A DNA stretch of 64,000 nt from Solea solea. Taxonomy: Eukaryota > Chordata > Actinopteri > Pleuronectiformes > Soleidae. Each line of letters starts with the position of its first letter. Position 1 is the first letter of the stretch. A program made the translations under genes and the position numbers. Location: assembly GCF_958295425.1 (NCBI RefSeq), contig NC_081136.1, positions 31,238,077 to 31,302,076 of the forward strand, written 5' to 3'. Below, piece after piece: positions 37,470-49,805 of this stretch. The notes under the pieces are model-generated. The model did not search any database. It worked only from the letters and a program-made list of their open reading frames with translations, and was not told the DNA's origin.

Positions 37470-39560
37470 ATGGCCGGTTTGCCTCGTAGGATTGTAAAGG
37501 TACACTTGTTTTTTATACCTTACACTGTCCGTATATGTTAATCAGCCGCGCGTTTGTACCATAAAGACAAATGAAGGCTAATGCGGACGTGGAGTCGCTG
37601 CTATCCAGCGTGTAGCCTGACGTTAGCGCGGCTAGCGCAATTAGCTCTTATCTAGCTAGTTATCAAGCTAGCTCGCCACTCCGCGTCCTGCAAGTGTTTT
37701 GTTTGCCACTTCCGTTTTCTCTGTCTGGGGTTGAATTTTTAGCACAAGCAGACACGCTGTCTTGATTAAAATGTAGTTGTAATGCATAACCTGCGGCACA
37801 AAGCCAACTAAGAATGACGAGTTGTTCCAGTCGACATATGAATGGATTGGCTAAGTAAGCTAGGCTAGCAGGCAGGCAGGCAGCTCTAGATATGCTGATT
37901 GGTACACATGTCTGTCGCTGGTGTGGAACGCCACCATTTATTTAAATAACCACAGCATAGCAAGCACATTCGTATTGCTTATTTTGTGAGAAAAATGTCA
38001 AGCAATAATAAGCCTATTTGCGAGGCCTGTTGCGCTGCGGTTTCCTCCTCAATCCTATCGCGACTTCCCTTCACTGGGCCAGGCCCGGTAGTGGGCGCGA
38101 TCCACCGTTTTCCGCCACATCGAGCAGCGATTTTTGGGTGAGCCGGTTTTAGCAGTCAGTGACTCAACGCTGTCAAAGTCAAAACGGGGGAAGCGTATTT
38201 TGCTTGTTCTCGGATCGACACCGAAGTATTTCTTTGTACACGACAATAAGCCAATTTCCGTTTTGTTGACTGCGGATGTGCACCTGTTTTAATAAAAAAA
38301 ATGTTCCACTTCCTCCTTATCGAAACCTTATAATGTTAATGTACAGTAAACCAAGTCCACAAAGACACGAATCACCCAAACTATAATCCTATTTGAACTA
38401 AGTTACTGTAATTAAGTGTGTACTGCAAGTTAGGCATTGAACTTGGGTAGAACAACAAATTGTTTTTAAATCGAAATCACAATTGGCTAGTTGCAAATGG
38501 TGCAGTGTAACTCTTCAAAATTGTATTTTTATCCTATCATCTACATCAGTTTTAAACATTAATGCAATGTTGGAAAGAATTTATACCTCTAAGATTTCAC
38601 CCATGTATTATTTGTGTATATATTTTCAGTGTATCTTGTGTTCATATTCTGTCAGTTTAATGATATTTATTATACAGTGAATAATAAAGTGAAGTTTGAC
38701 TTTTATAAAAGGCTTTATTTGAAAACTATTTTGTTGTTGTTGTTGAATTTTCTGACAAACTATTCTGTCAGAACATCACAATTAGGTTTTTCTCAGGCCC
38801 TTTTTAAAACTGCGATTGAGTCAATCGGTATCTTTAATTCTGTTGACAGAAAACTGCACAAATATTGATGAATCCTTTGAATCGGGCACACATGTTTAGC
38901 TGCTAGGGTTAAAGCATGACCTTTAATGAAAATCATTTTTAGTTGCAGCCCTATATTATATTGTTATTATAGAAATCAGATTCATGTAGTGTGAAGTTAT
39001 TTGAGCGTTTTAGCCTTTATTGTGATTATAAGACAAACTTGGACAGTTTTCAGTTGCCTTTTCTGTGTCAAACAAGTTGTGGAATTTTTGTGTGTGTGAA
39101 TGACATCTATGCAAATTCAGACAAAATTATCAGACAATGGTCTTGTGTGTTTTTCCATTCTCGCCATATTCAGGAGACACAGCGGTTGATGGCAGAGCCT
39201 GTCCCAGGGATCACGGCTACACCTGACGAAGCGAATGCACGTTACTTCCATGTGGTCATTGCGGGGCCTCAAGACTCTCCTTTTGAAGGGGGCACATTTA
39301 AACTTGAACTATTTCTTCCAGAAGAGTATCCCATGGCAGCTCCCAAAGTGCGATTCATGACCAAAATCTACCACCCCAATGTTGACAAACTGGGAAGAAT
39401 ATGTTTAGACATTTTGAAAGGTAAGAAACACGAGAGAAACACACAAATATACATATTTATTTTTATGTATACATGATGGAATTTCCTTTAGTAAACACTG
39501 GTTTGAAACCACACTGGCACATATAACAGAACTTTTTATTTTCTCTTCTATCAAGTGAGG

Positions 39561-39626
<66 letters not shown>

Positions 39627-41209
39627 ATGTATGTGTGTATATATATGTATATATATATATGTATGCTGAAAGTTATTACTTCTGGGCTTATAACAAATGT
39701 ATTGTGTTCAAATCACGCACAGTACTAGGGAGTATAGTTTAGAATATTGCGTTTGTTTCTCAACAACTTCAAAGAAATGTGTGCTTTTATTTCTCTTTCT
39801 CCACCGGCTCATGAATCAAAGCCCTTAAGTGGTGAAGTCAATTCTCAGTGGCTTTGGTAGTACCGTCAACCCTACGAAATTACAAAGAGCCTATAAAGTT
39901 AATGTTTATGTCAAACGTGTCTTTAAGTTGAAGGTACATGTGAAAGATTGCACTGTAGAATATAGTAATTGTTGGCTAGGATTCACAGATTTATGACCAG
40001 TTTTTGGCAGCAGATCTGCAATTACATTGTCATGTTATGAGAGAAAAGTAGACGGTTCCCCTCAGGAACCTGACGTGCTTACGACCATCAATCAACATTT
40101 GCAGTTAAATAAACTTGGGTAATTTACTTGGCAAGCGCAGCACAGACACCAACAGATGAGTTTTTAAACATTAAAGAAACAGCACACGTGTTTTTTTCCC
40201 ACACCTTTAGGAGAAGGTGGATCTCTGAGCAATTTGCTGGTATCCTTCTGCTTGTCACCCGAGATTAGTGCTGTTCAGAGTCTCTTGTCACTGGTTGCAT
40301 GTTTTGGTTGCTTGGACATTGTTTCCCCCATTTTCCACTATTAACTGTCATTTTTGTCTCTGGCATCTCCCCAACTTTTCCTCTTGCAGATAAGTGGTCT
40401 CCAGCCCTGCAGATCCGTACAGTGTTGCTATCGATCCAGGCATTATTAAGTGCTCCCAATCCAGATGATCCCCTGGCAAATGACGTCGCAGAGCAGTGGA
40501 AGAAGAATGAAAGCCATGCCATTGAGACAGGTGAGTAGCAGATACCTCGACCAACCAACAAACCTTTCGCCGAGTTCCCACTGTTTGATACCTACCTGCC
40601 ACATTATGAGGGGTTATAACAAAATATTTTAGTTGTATGTTGCCTTTGTGATGTTTTTCTGGATAGAGAGATATAAAAAAAACAACAGCCTATGGGTCAG
40701 CCATTGTTGGTTATGTAATCCCACTCCAAATGTTGCAGTGAGCATTAAAAATGGATGCATTTTGCAAGCCTGTCAATCATAATCAAATGGTCATGGAAGA
40801 ACAGTTCAAATCAGCACATCACAGTTCTTTTTTTCATATTTTATGAACCTGAAAAATCAGAAAACTTAAAAAAAAAAATTAATATTAAAAAATAGACGCA
40901 GCCCTCCTATTTATCTGGGCTTGGGTCCAGCACTAGGATTGCCTCCGATGTGCACGCCTTGTTTAACAGCACCAAACATTTCACTGAATTATTTCTTAGC
41001 CCTCGTGAAAAAACCTGGGACTTTGCTCTTATCATGGAAAGCCTGTTGTCCTGGAACTTTGCTCAGTCAGTCTCATCTGTCTCTGATCCACCGTCCCCCG
41101 CACCCTCCTCCACATTACTCCCCCACCCTCCACAACATTTTTATCTTTCTGTGTCTCCCCTTCAGCCCGAACATGGACCAGGCTCTACGCGAGCAACACT
41201 GAAGTATAG
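37470..41209 (+). CDS. ube2n: Ubiquitin-conjugating enzyme E2 N (Ubc13)
   Basis: Four exons: 37470-37499, 39174-39420, 40390-40530, 41166-41209. The sum is 462 nt, 153 residues (human 152). With a Uev partner (UBE2V1/2) it builds Lys63-linked ubiquitin chains used in DNA-damage tolerance and NF-kB signalling. The HPN motif is at residues 77-79 and the catalytic cysteine at 87 (GRICLDIL). The start [12 protein letters not shown] is the family N-terminus, split after codon 10 by a 1.7-kb intron. The C-terminus reads [10 protein letters not shown], where the mammalian protein ends LYAMNNI; the last residues are not catalytic. The paralogue label (ube2na or ube2nb) cannot be decided here. Intron 2 has a long AT microsatellite. 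Confidence 0.97.
39566..39661. repeat. Long (AT)n/(GT)n microsatellite
   Basis: About 95 bp of alternating AT with a tgtg/tatg interruption, in ube2n intron 2. Confidence 0.95.
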
Positions 41210-43570
41210 AAGAAGCGAGACGAGGCGTCTGAATGTGATCCACAAAAATGTACTCCTATTCTGTCAAAATTTGAATTTAATGGACACAAAAAAAAAGAGA
41301 AGAGATAAAAAAGATTATAAGTCCAAATCTATCTGAAAGAAATGACAAGATTCACTGCTGCAGACCTCTGGGTGACTTACTTTCCTCTCTAAGACGCGTT
41401 AAATGTGTGTTAGTCATTTCTTTTTCTCCCCGTGTTGCTATTTAAAATGCATGGACAGAGGACGGCACCCTCCCCACTACAGTCTTAAAAATAACATTAT
41501 ATATGTTGTCCTGAACTTAGGCACATACTGGTACGTTTGCAAACTATACATTAAAGCTGCCCTTCTTTTAACACATGCATCATTTGTCAACACATCTGTA
41601 TGTCTTCTTGTGAGAGGTGACAGGAGTTTTGTTATTTCAACGCTTGCAGAATGTACGGCTGTGCCACCACACTGTTGACTTGCAGGAGGGAAAAAACAAT
41701 ATGAATATGAATGATGATGTTTCCCCCTTTTACTCTTTTTAGGGAATACCATGACTTTTTTTTATGACGTGAGCCCGTACGTTCAACAAACGGAAAATTA
41801 AAAAAGGTTAGTTGAATTCCCACACATTTGTGCCTGTGACCCGCCCAACAATTTAGCAACACGGAGTGAGTAGATGGTGGTGCAGCTGCTGTAGTTTAGT
41901 GTCATCACAAATACTCAACACTGGTGAAACTTATTATTAGTATAACAAAATGTAAAGTATTTAACTTTGGAAAGTTAGTTAAAAAAAACATTTAAGCGGC
42001 CATAATGAGGGACTTGCTCAACTGAAGAAAGAGATGTAAGAGGTGTTTTCATCCAGAGGTGGGGGGGGGGGATCTTGTATAACTGCCAAATCTGCTGGTG
42101 GAATTTACACAATATGTGGGGAAAAAAACAGATTTAATTTCATTTTACAGCATTTAGTCAGCGGCTAGGATCGATTTCTGTCTCCAACAGGTGGGATTTC
42201 ATATAATTTACATGGTTAACGGCGGTTAGATGTTGACAGGAAATACATTTGATTGTATTATTATTGTTATTATTGTTAGTACAAGCACGTATAATAATCC
42301 ACAATCTACCGGTTTAAATGTAAGCTTTTGTTCAGCAGAATATTAAATGGAATTAAACTTAAGAAGCTCGGGGTTGTGGCGTTTGCAGTTTTTCTCCTCG
42401 GCGATCAGTTTTCCCCTCATCTACTGTATATCATTTAATGTGGAGACTTTGCAGCCTCTGTCGGACAGTGTGGGGAGGGTGAGCGAATCACTTCCACTCA
42501 CTTAAAAAAAAAAAAAAGAAGAAAAAAGCCATTTTCAACAAATCTAGAAAGGGAGTATAAGGATGTGTGGAAAATGTCGTTTTTTTGTTTTGTTTTTTTT
42601 TTTCAAAGAGGTGTCTGAGCTGTTTTATTTTTGTTTGTTTTTTAAATGTCTGTTCGTGCTATATGCGTTTGCTTGTTCTCTATTTTATTTACAGTGTTAA
42701 TTTAAAAAAAAAAAAGGCATGTACTATAAACACACTGATATCAAGTTTCCTTCAGGGTTGTTGGAGTGGAGGTGCTTCCTTTTTAAAGGGGTAGTTGAGG
42801 CTTTTTTGAACGTCTTGGTCTTCTGCTTTCTTCGATATACAGATCTGTGATTATGCAAATGAATTAAATCGATTCCAGTGGAGAGCCTGGATTTCTGTAG
42901 TGGACAAAAAAGGCCTTCGCTTTGCTGTTACAGACTTAGAAAAATTAGAGTTCCTTCAGTTCTGCACATGTGAAATCTTGCATCGAATTCTGGTTTTGAG
43001 ATTTGTCACTGACCCGTAAAAAAAGACGCTTTCTAAAAAAAAAAACTTAAACTTTTCCTTTTAACAATACTGTACTCATGGGTTTGAGGGATCAGTGTGA
43101 CTTTTTAGTGGGCGTAGACTCTTCACAATCCCGTCGCTTCTGTATCTGAAGGAGTACTGACACGTTTTGTTGTAGTAATACTATTTTATTTTTGTTCAGC
43201 GTTTCTCCTTACTTGCTCTTTATTCGACGTACCGCAGGCTTGGTGTTGCTTAGATTCGTTTGTGTCCTCTCCTCGCTCCCAGAAGTATTAACCAATAACT
43301 CGATCCGCCGCATTCACTCAAGTCCGGAAGATGGAGCACGGCTTAAAACCACGGTTAATTTATTGTCTCGCTGAGGAACTTTGACGGCAGTCTAAAAAAA
43401 AAACGAGAAGCAGTCACTCACTGGATTTTTGAAGCATCTAGATCAAAATATTGAGATCAAACTCATCATTATTATGATTAATCAGCTCCCCATGTGTAAA
43501 GTAAAAGAAGAGTTCTGTCGTGATTTCAGTACATTTGCATACATGGCTCTTCAAATACTCTGTAAATAAA
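41210..43570 (+). other. ube2n: Probable long 3' UTR of ube2n
   Basis: The 2.36 kb after the stop codon lacks coding signal. The AATAAA at 43565-43570, followed by a drop to repeat-type sequence, is the best candidate end. Homopolymer A/T and one G run (42060-42070) are present. Earlier ends are possible, since no cDNA is available. Confidence 0.4.
43565..43570 (+). terminator. ube2n: Candidate distal poly(A) signal of ube2n
   Basis: AATAAA within tgtaaataaact. Distal signal only by position. Confidence 0.35.
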
Positions 43571-46500
43571 CTGAGTTGAGTAAGTACGCACAGGCTCGTC
43601 TGGTTTCTGTTGTGTTGAATCTTGTGTCCCCCCCTTTAAATGCACAGCGCTTCCGATTTAATTTATGTAGCGGTAATGGAGTGTGACAAATCTCGGCTCA
43701 TTTGAGGCTTGCGAGGACGCTTTCTAGCCTCTGAAATGCCACCGCCATTTGGGTACGTTTATAATTTGCATTTTCTATTTAAGGTGCATGTGGTTGGTTG
43801 GTGCTTTGTAAAGCCATAATTGGAGCATGGACATCAAAAAATTCTCCACCGGGGGGAAGGAAGTTGTGAAGCATGTGGAGGTGCCAGTGACTTCACACAG
43901 GGTTCCCGCGCATCCTTACAAAGTCTGAAACGTTAACACATAGGAAGCAGGATTTTATGGTTCTTTTCTGTAATTGAAAATCTCAAAATAATTGGTAACA
44001 GCTATTTAAAAAAAAAAAACAACATAATTTAATGTTCATAATTTACCTAATGACGGCACAACCACCAAGATGTCACAAAACCAACACCTGGAAGTTGATA
44101 TTTTAACTTTTTGTACTAGACTGAAAAGTCATGTTTTATGTTGAAATCAACACTCGGGCAAAGTTGTCCCGAATGTGTTTTGGGCAACTTTGTTGTTTTT
44201 GTTTATTGTAAAATGGGTCTTAAATTTTGCTCCAAGTGGCATTCAAAAAGTCTTGAATTCAACTTTTGCCTTAACGCTGTCACATGGGCTAATAGTCACT
44301 GTAGTGACTCATTCAGGCAACTTTATTAATCCTAAGAAGAGCCCTTGATGTACAACATTCACAACGCTTGCATTTAATGATATATATACTATGTAGAACA
44401 TCTGATTTAGGGTTTGTATTTAAATAAAATGATGTTTTCATACATCATAGTTCACCCTTGCAGTAGAAGCTTGGCCTTCAAATCCCATTGCAGTTGCAAT
44501 ACCTGGCAGAAAGATTGTTATTACACATTTACCCCCAAAAACTTCAGCCCAGCAAGACTTTCCAGCAGCACAATACAAAACAAGAAGCAACTATAAACAA
44601 TAATCATCTTTTTTTTTTTTTTTTTTACAAACTCTTATCAAGTGTTTAAAGCATAACATTACATGTATTGTAAAAGATGGCCTCCGTCTGGGGTAAGTTG
44701 CCGCATAGCAGGAAGGAACGGTTTGTTCTTGTATGGAACACATTATAAAGCCACCCAGAAGGCATCACAGTGAATAATACAGTGGAGAAGAGAAAGAAAA
44801 AAACATGGACAGACTGGCTTATTTTTGACATCCCAAGTCTCTCAGCTGTGCAATATTTAGGTTTTTCCAGTTTTCAACTAGAATATCTAGGATACTTGCC
44901 CTCTGGACAAATCTCCACTATCCATAGTGTGTGCGTCTATCAATTAAAATATTCTAACATTAGGTACTACAGCTTCTGGATTGCATTCATTCATAATATA
45001 AATAGTTCCACCCGTGCTTCTGCTCTTGTCATGTCAAAAATGTCCCACGCCTTTTCTCCTGCTGTTCCATATAGTACCACATGATGGCGCTTCCCTTCAC
45101 AGATTGTCTTTGGTAGCTCTGTTGCTTTCCTTTCATCCCTCTTTGGGACATTTTTCGACCCCTGCTGGATCTTTACAAACTTTATCTTCCCAGTGATGGA
45201 GTATGGACACAAATTTTCACTTTTTGCTGGATATATTATCAACTCTGTTCTCCTGCCTGCTCGCTTGCCTGCCTGCTCTTCCAGCAGGAGGCACCTGTCG
45301 CCTCCTAAGAGCCCCCCCCCCCACACCGTGTTCTTCACGTGTCCTCAACACAAACAGACATTTCACAATGTTTTATGATCACGGCTGGGTTTATATGGCA
45401 ACAGTGAGTCACCCGGGGCTGGTATGCGGCCGTCCTTTGAGTGGAATTGCAGGAAACGATTCCCTCTCATTATCTGAAATATCTGACCAAACATTAACCA
45501 GTCACAGAGGCCGTCTTCTCTGGAGAGGCTTTGTTGTTATTGAAGCGTCCATCCTCAGAAAGACTCTGGCTCAAGCGAGTTATTTTTAGTCTCAGGTCAG
45601 TGAGAAGAACATTCAACATTGCCATGTGGGCTTTTATAAAGAATATTCCTTTAAAGGAACTTTACACTAAAATTAAAGTCCATTTTATTATTTTAAAAAT
45701 GTGTTCTCTTTCCTATTTATCTCAGAGCTGCCTCTCTGTGTATCCACACCTTTTTTATGGCTATTAACACCATGTTTTATTTAGTTCTACTTTCTTTTTG
45801 ACTTCAGTTACTAACAAACAGGAAATTCTTAATATTTACAACAAAACTATTAAAAAAAAAACACAGTTAGAAATATTAAGGCCGGCACCTCCTTCAAGTT
45901 ACTTAAAGTTACTTCATCTGTTAGGTTCACTATATATATATTGATTATTAAGTATGTATTAGCTTTTATTTAACTCGGGTAGATCAATGAAATAAGTAAA
46001 AGTTAGAAAACATTAAACACTTAATCATGTTTGTCACCAGAGCTTTAAACTTGTTCAGGGTTGTTATTATTGAAATGATCTGATGCCAGAAACCTAAAAG
46101 CCTACATTTCCAAGTCAGTTTGACCTTTAGGAAGAACAAAAAGGGAAGATAAATACTTTTGTTATATGTTGTGCACAATAAAACAAGTACATGTTTATAT
46201 TTTATTGATCACAATATGCAGTAAAAATATGTAACATTGCCCTCCAGGTCAACAAAAGCTAGTGTCGTCAAAATGAGTCAAATAAAATTAAGGGGGAAAG
46301 CTGTTTTTAAGGATACAACAACTTCAACATGTGATGTTTTTTGTTTTTTTTAATGACAGCTTAAGGTGTATTAAACTTTAGATTAACACCGAGGGCGTGT
46401 TTACTTTGGCGCACGAGGAAGTCATTTGACTGTCGCTTGTAAAAGTTTAAAACGTGCAGCGGCAGGTTTTTTTTTTTTTTTTTATAACTGCAGCTGATAA

Positions 46501-46587
46501 ACACATTAAACAAACACTGTTATAACATGTATGGGTGACAGGCGGCTGCTGGCTGTGCAACAACAGTGTTGTAAAAAAAGAAAAAAA

Positions 46588-46866
46588 TTAAAGGTCCAGT
46601 GTGTAATCATTTGCAAAAAAAATTTAAAATATTGAGGCTTAGGTGTTAAAGGGTTAACACGCAAAATCTGGCGTTCATGTACATTTTTTTTGATCTTTAA
46701 TTTAAATTGTTAATACACTATTTTAACATGCAGTGAGTTGTGAATAACTGCCAGATTTTGAAAGTTATTCTGGAAAACTGGGCAAAAGCACTTTTTCTGA
46801 CTCTTTTATGGTTATAATAGGCAAAAAGTGACATTTTGAGGCTTAGTTGTTAAAGGGTTAACGCAT
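46588..46866 (+). repeat. Dispersed repeat with an internal duplication, copy 1
   Basis: 'attgaggcttaggtgttaaa' plus 'gggttaac' at about 46632 recurs at about 46832 within the same unit. The middle ('gccagattttgaaagttatt', 'ctggaaaactgggcaaaagc') matches 49627-49805. Confidence 0.6.
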
Positions 46867-48703
46867 GTTTTTTTCCAGGATTTTTGAACTGATCTACAGT
46901 TGGGCATTGTTCAGTTTCAATTCCTGTGTTGGACGTCTCGCTCGTGACTCTTCCAGAGACATTTTAATATCGGCTCAGCTCCCAGGTACCAGGTACTATT
47001 GCTCATGGGACACACGGGATCTTTAACGTGTCTTCAGAGACAAGTCAAGGTTCCACTTGTAGTGCATCAACAATGCGGCTTATGTAAGACTACGTGTCCT
47101 CTTTCCTCTTTCGCGTAAATTCATACACGTGATGACAAGCGCATGACAATGCAGGGCCATCGCAACCACAGCGATGACCGCCAGAGACGGCGCAGTGCCA
47201 GTGTCCTAAACATAGCCCTGCTCCTCCTCCTCTGACACAGCAGATCATCTCTCACCACGATTGCTGACTCGCAGGTGAAAACATTCTCATCACATGCTGG
47301 AGATGTTGACACTGACAGGTGATGACAGACGTCCTCTTTTTGGCCAGTCGCGTGTCATCAGCGTCAGCACCTATTCGACACCCGACGCCGGTGCTGCAGC
47401 CCCCCCGAGATGGAGATGGCTTTTCTGGGCGGAGTCTGTGTTGACACCGTTTGTTTCTGCTTCATCTTGTTCCCTTTTCCCCTCATTTTCATTACCCATG
47501 TCTTCATTGCTTCCCTAACACTGCACTTTAGTCGTACCTCGTTTCCCCCCTCTCTCATTCACCTTCCCTCCATTGTCAACTGACTCACTGCAGATGGAGT
47601 TAAAGAGGGCGTGCTGCAGTGAAACCCTCTAATCTGTGCCCTGATGTTACGTAACACTCGATATTAAACTGTCATAAAAAGGGAATCCCTGCTTTTTCGA
47701 CCACAGCAGGTATCTGGACTCTCTCCAGCTCGGCTGTTATGCAAGTCGAATGACAGCTGAATCTTTTGTGGTGGGAACATCTTGAACCTGATGTACAGTT
47801 TTGTTTTGATTTTTTTCAGGGAAGGTGGGACTCTTCGGAAGTATCGGAGCGTGTCCGGTAGATGTTGCTATACACTGTGTCTCAAAACACAAATAGAGAG
47901 CTGGAAACGATATCTATAGATGTATCTTGACACTTCCATATCCCTGCTCTCTCTCTCTCTATCTCTATTTATATATGCAGAGAAAAGCATCCAAGGCCTC
48001 CGAAATGTAAGGGAACGGCACTTTTTACTAAAAATAACCAAGAGAGAGAGAGAGAGACAGACCCCCTTTGGTGCCATCACCTTGGCCTTCCTTACTTCAA
48101 TTGTGGTTTTTGAAATTCCAGTGACAAGGAAATGGTGACGCTGCAGAGAGACACAGAGGATTTTTGACTTTTTGCTCCTCTGCTCACGCGCAACCAGGAA
48201 ACTGTGGTGGCCTTCGCATACCAGACAGGACCACGTTATTCCCGAGTGGCGACTTAATCTGAACTCCGCCGCTTTTGAAGCCACAAGATTTTTACAAATT
48301 GACCCGAAATTCACAGGTGTCACCTGCCGCTAGACTCCTGTTGTCAATCACACTCGTACTGTATGCACCAATGGGAAGATAATTTAAAATTGGACATTAT
48401 GTTCTCTTGAAGAAGACCTGAACCATGAACTTCTCAGGAAAATGTACTGACGGTATTAATTAACTAAGAAGTCGGCTCATTTCCTCAGAGACTTACTTTC
48501 AAATTGACTTTTGTTTTATTGCAACCAGAGGAGTTACTCAGTATGTTATTACGTCCTGATTAGGATTACTGTCTTGTTTGTAATTCCTCATTTGCGTAAC
48601 AAGTTTTCTCTTCAAAACAGGAAACACACACTTAGTGTGTGTGTGTGTGTGTTGTCCATGTTCTTCAACGAAAAGTGTAGGAGTAGTATATTGAATATCA
48701 CGA

Positions 48704-48722
48704 CTTCTTCTTCTTCTTCTTC
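48704..48722. repeat. (TTC)n microsatellite
   Basis: Six units of ttc, part of a spurious Ser-rich open frame. Confidence 0.9.
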
Positions 48723-49119
48723 ATTCCTCACCCTTTCAGCTCATCCATGCCAACACAAACACTCCCGAGCTCTGCCTCGACTCGTTCCTCTCATATATGG
48801 ATTGTCCTCCCTCCTGGACGGCACATGTTTGATTGGCACGGCACAGATTGAAATGTGTACGTGGATTTTTTTATACGTCTTTTTAATGAATGACTCACAC
48901 TGTTCTCTGTGGTGCCGACAGGTTAATGAGGCAAACAAATCAAGACTGGCGTCGAAAACCACAGTGTTTTGTTTGGATCAGTGTTCGCACACTGGGAAAA
49001 AAACAACACAAGAAACGACATCTGAGGCGTGGTCTTGTCACACACACACACACAGGTTTGCACAGCTATTCTTCTAAGGACAGTGTATTCAGTCTTGTAT
49101 ACAGTACATTAAAGGGATA

Positions 49120-49600
49120 CTTAAGTACAAGTACCATTACCAGAAAATGACTTTGGTAGAAGTTGAAGTCACTTCTTTTTTTCTTAAAGTTTATGACATT
49201 TACGCTACTTATTAGTATCAAAAGGTCATTTTCTGATGTACTTAAGTTTTAGAAGTAAAAGGGAGGAGTTAGGATTGAGCCATGGCGAGTTGTCTTTCAA
49301 CTGGAAGGTTGTGGGTTCAATTCCTGGCTCTGCTAGTCTATATGTATCCTTGTTGAAGCGTGTGAATGGCAGAACTGTAGTGTAAAGCAGCTCATTAAGA
49401 CTAGGAAAGCTCTATATAAGTACAGACCATAATAACTCTTCTTCTTCTGATTTTTTTTGGTAGTAATGAGTAACAAAGATAGTCAGAGGAAATGCAGTGG
49501 AGTAAAAGTAAAAGTTGCTCGAAATATAAATAACCAAGTAAAGTACAGATACGTGAATTTTGTACTCAAGTATAGCAACAAAGTATTTGCCCTTGTAACA
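49120..49600. mobile_element. Composite repeat A: tRNA-SINE nested in a foldback-type element
   Basis: The left arm (about 49135-49245) has 'ccagaaaatgactttggtag' and the inverse 'ggtcattttctgatg'. The right arm (about 49452-49600) has 'agtaatgagtaacaaagata' and 'ggagtaaaagtaaaagttgc'. Between them lies a SINE at 49272-49430. The same order recurs at 55397. Confidence 0.65.
49272..49430 (+). mobile_element. tRNA-derived SINE, copy A
   Basis: Pol III B-box GGTTCAATTCC at 49314-49324, then 'gtgtgaatggcagaactgta', 'aaagcagctcattaagacta' and the tail ctctatataagtacagacca. The tail and the 'gtctttcaactggaaggttg' head match fish SINEs known to me. No tRNA cloverleaf. Confidence 0.7.
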
Positions 49601-49626
49601 TTAACAACACTTTTTTCCCCTTCATT

Positions 49627-49805
49627 TCAAATTGTTAATACACTACTTTAATGTGCAGTAAGTTGTTAATAATGGCCAGATATTGAAAGTTATTCTGGAA
49701 AACTGGGCAAAAGCACTTACTCACAGCACATTTCAAAGTCTCATAAAATAAACAAAAAAAAGTCCAGACGGACATTTTGAGGCTTAGGTGTTAAAATGTG
49801 ACCTA
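49627..49805 (+). repeat. Dispersed repeat, copy 2
   Basis: 'aattgttaatacactacttt', 'gaaagttattctggaaaact' and 'ttttgaggcttaggtgttaa' in the same order as copy 1 at 46588. Directly follows the composite repeat at 49120-49600. Confidence 0.6.

Noticed and set aside
45203..45589. 128-codon open frame on the + strand
   Set aside because: Low-complexity Leu/Pro start and no family resemblance.
47868..48323. 151-codon open frame on the - strand
   Set aside because: Composition is driven by ctctct/gagaga tracts. No recognisable domain and no neighbouring exons.
48511..49077. 188-codon open frame on the + strand
   Set aside because: Runs through a (TTC)n and other simple repeats, has no splice or family signals and no start context. 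Chance frame in the gene-poor region.
49272..49430. tRNA gene suggested by the GGTTCAATTCC box (also at 55587)
   Set aside because: No acceptor-stem pairing or full cloverleaf, and the box is followed by a SINE body and tail found in several copies.
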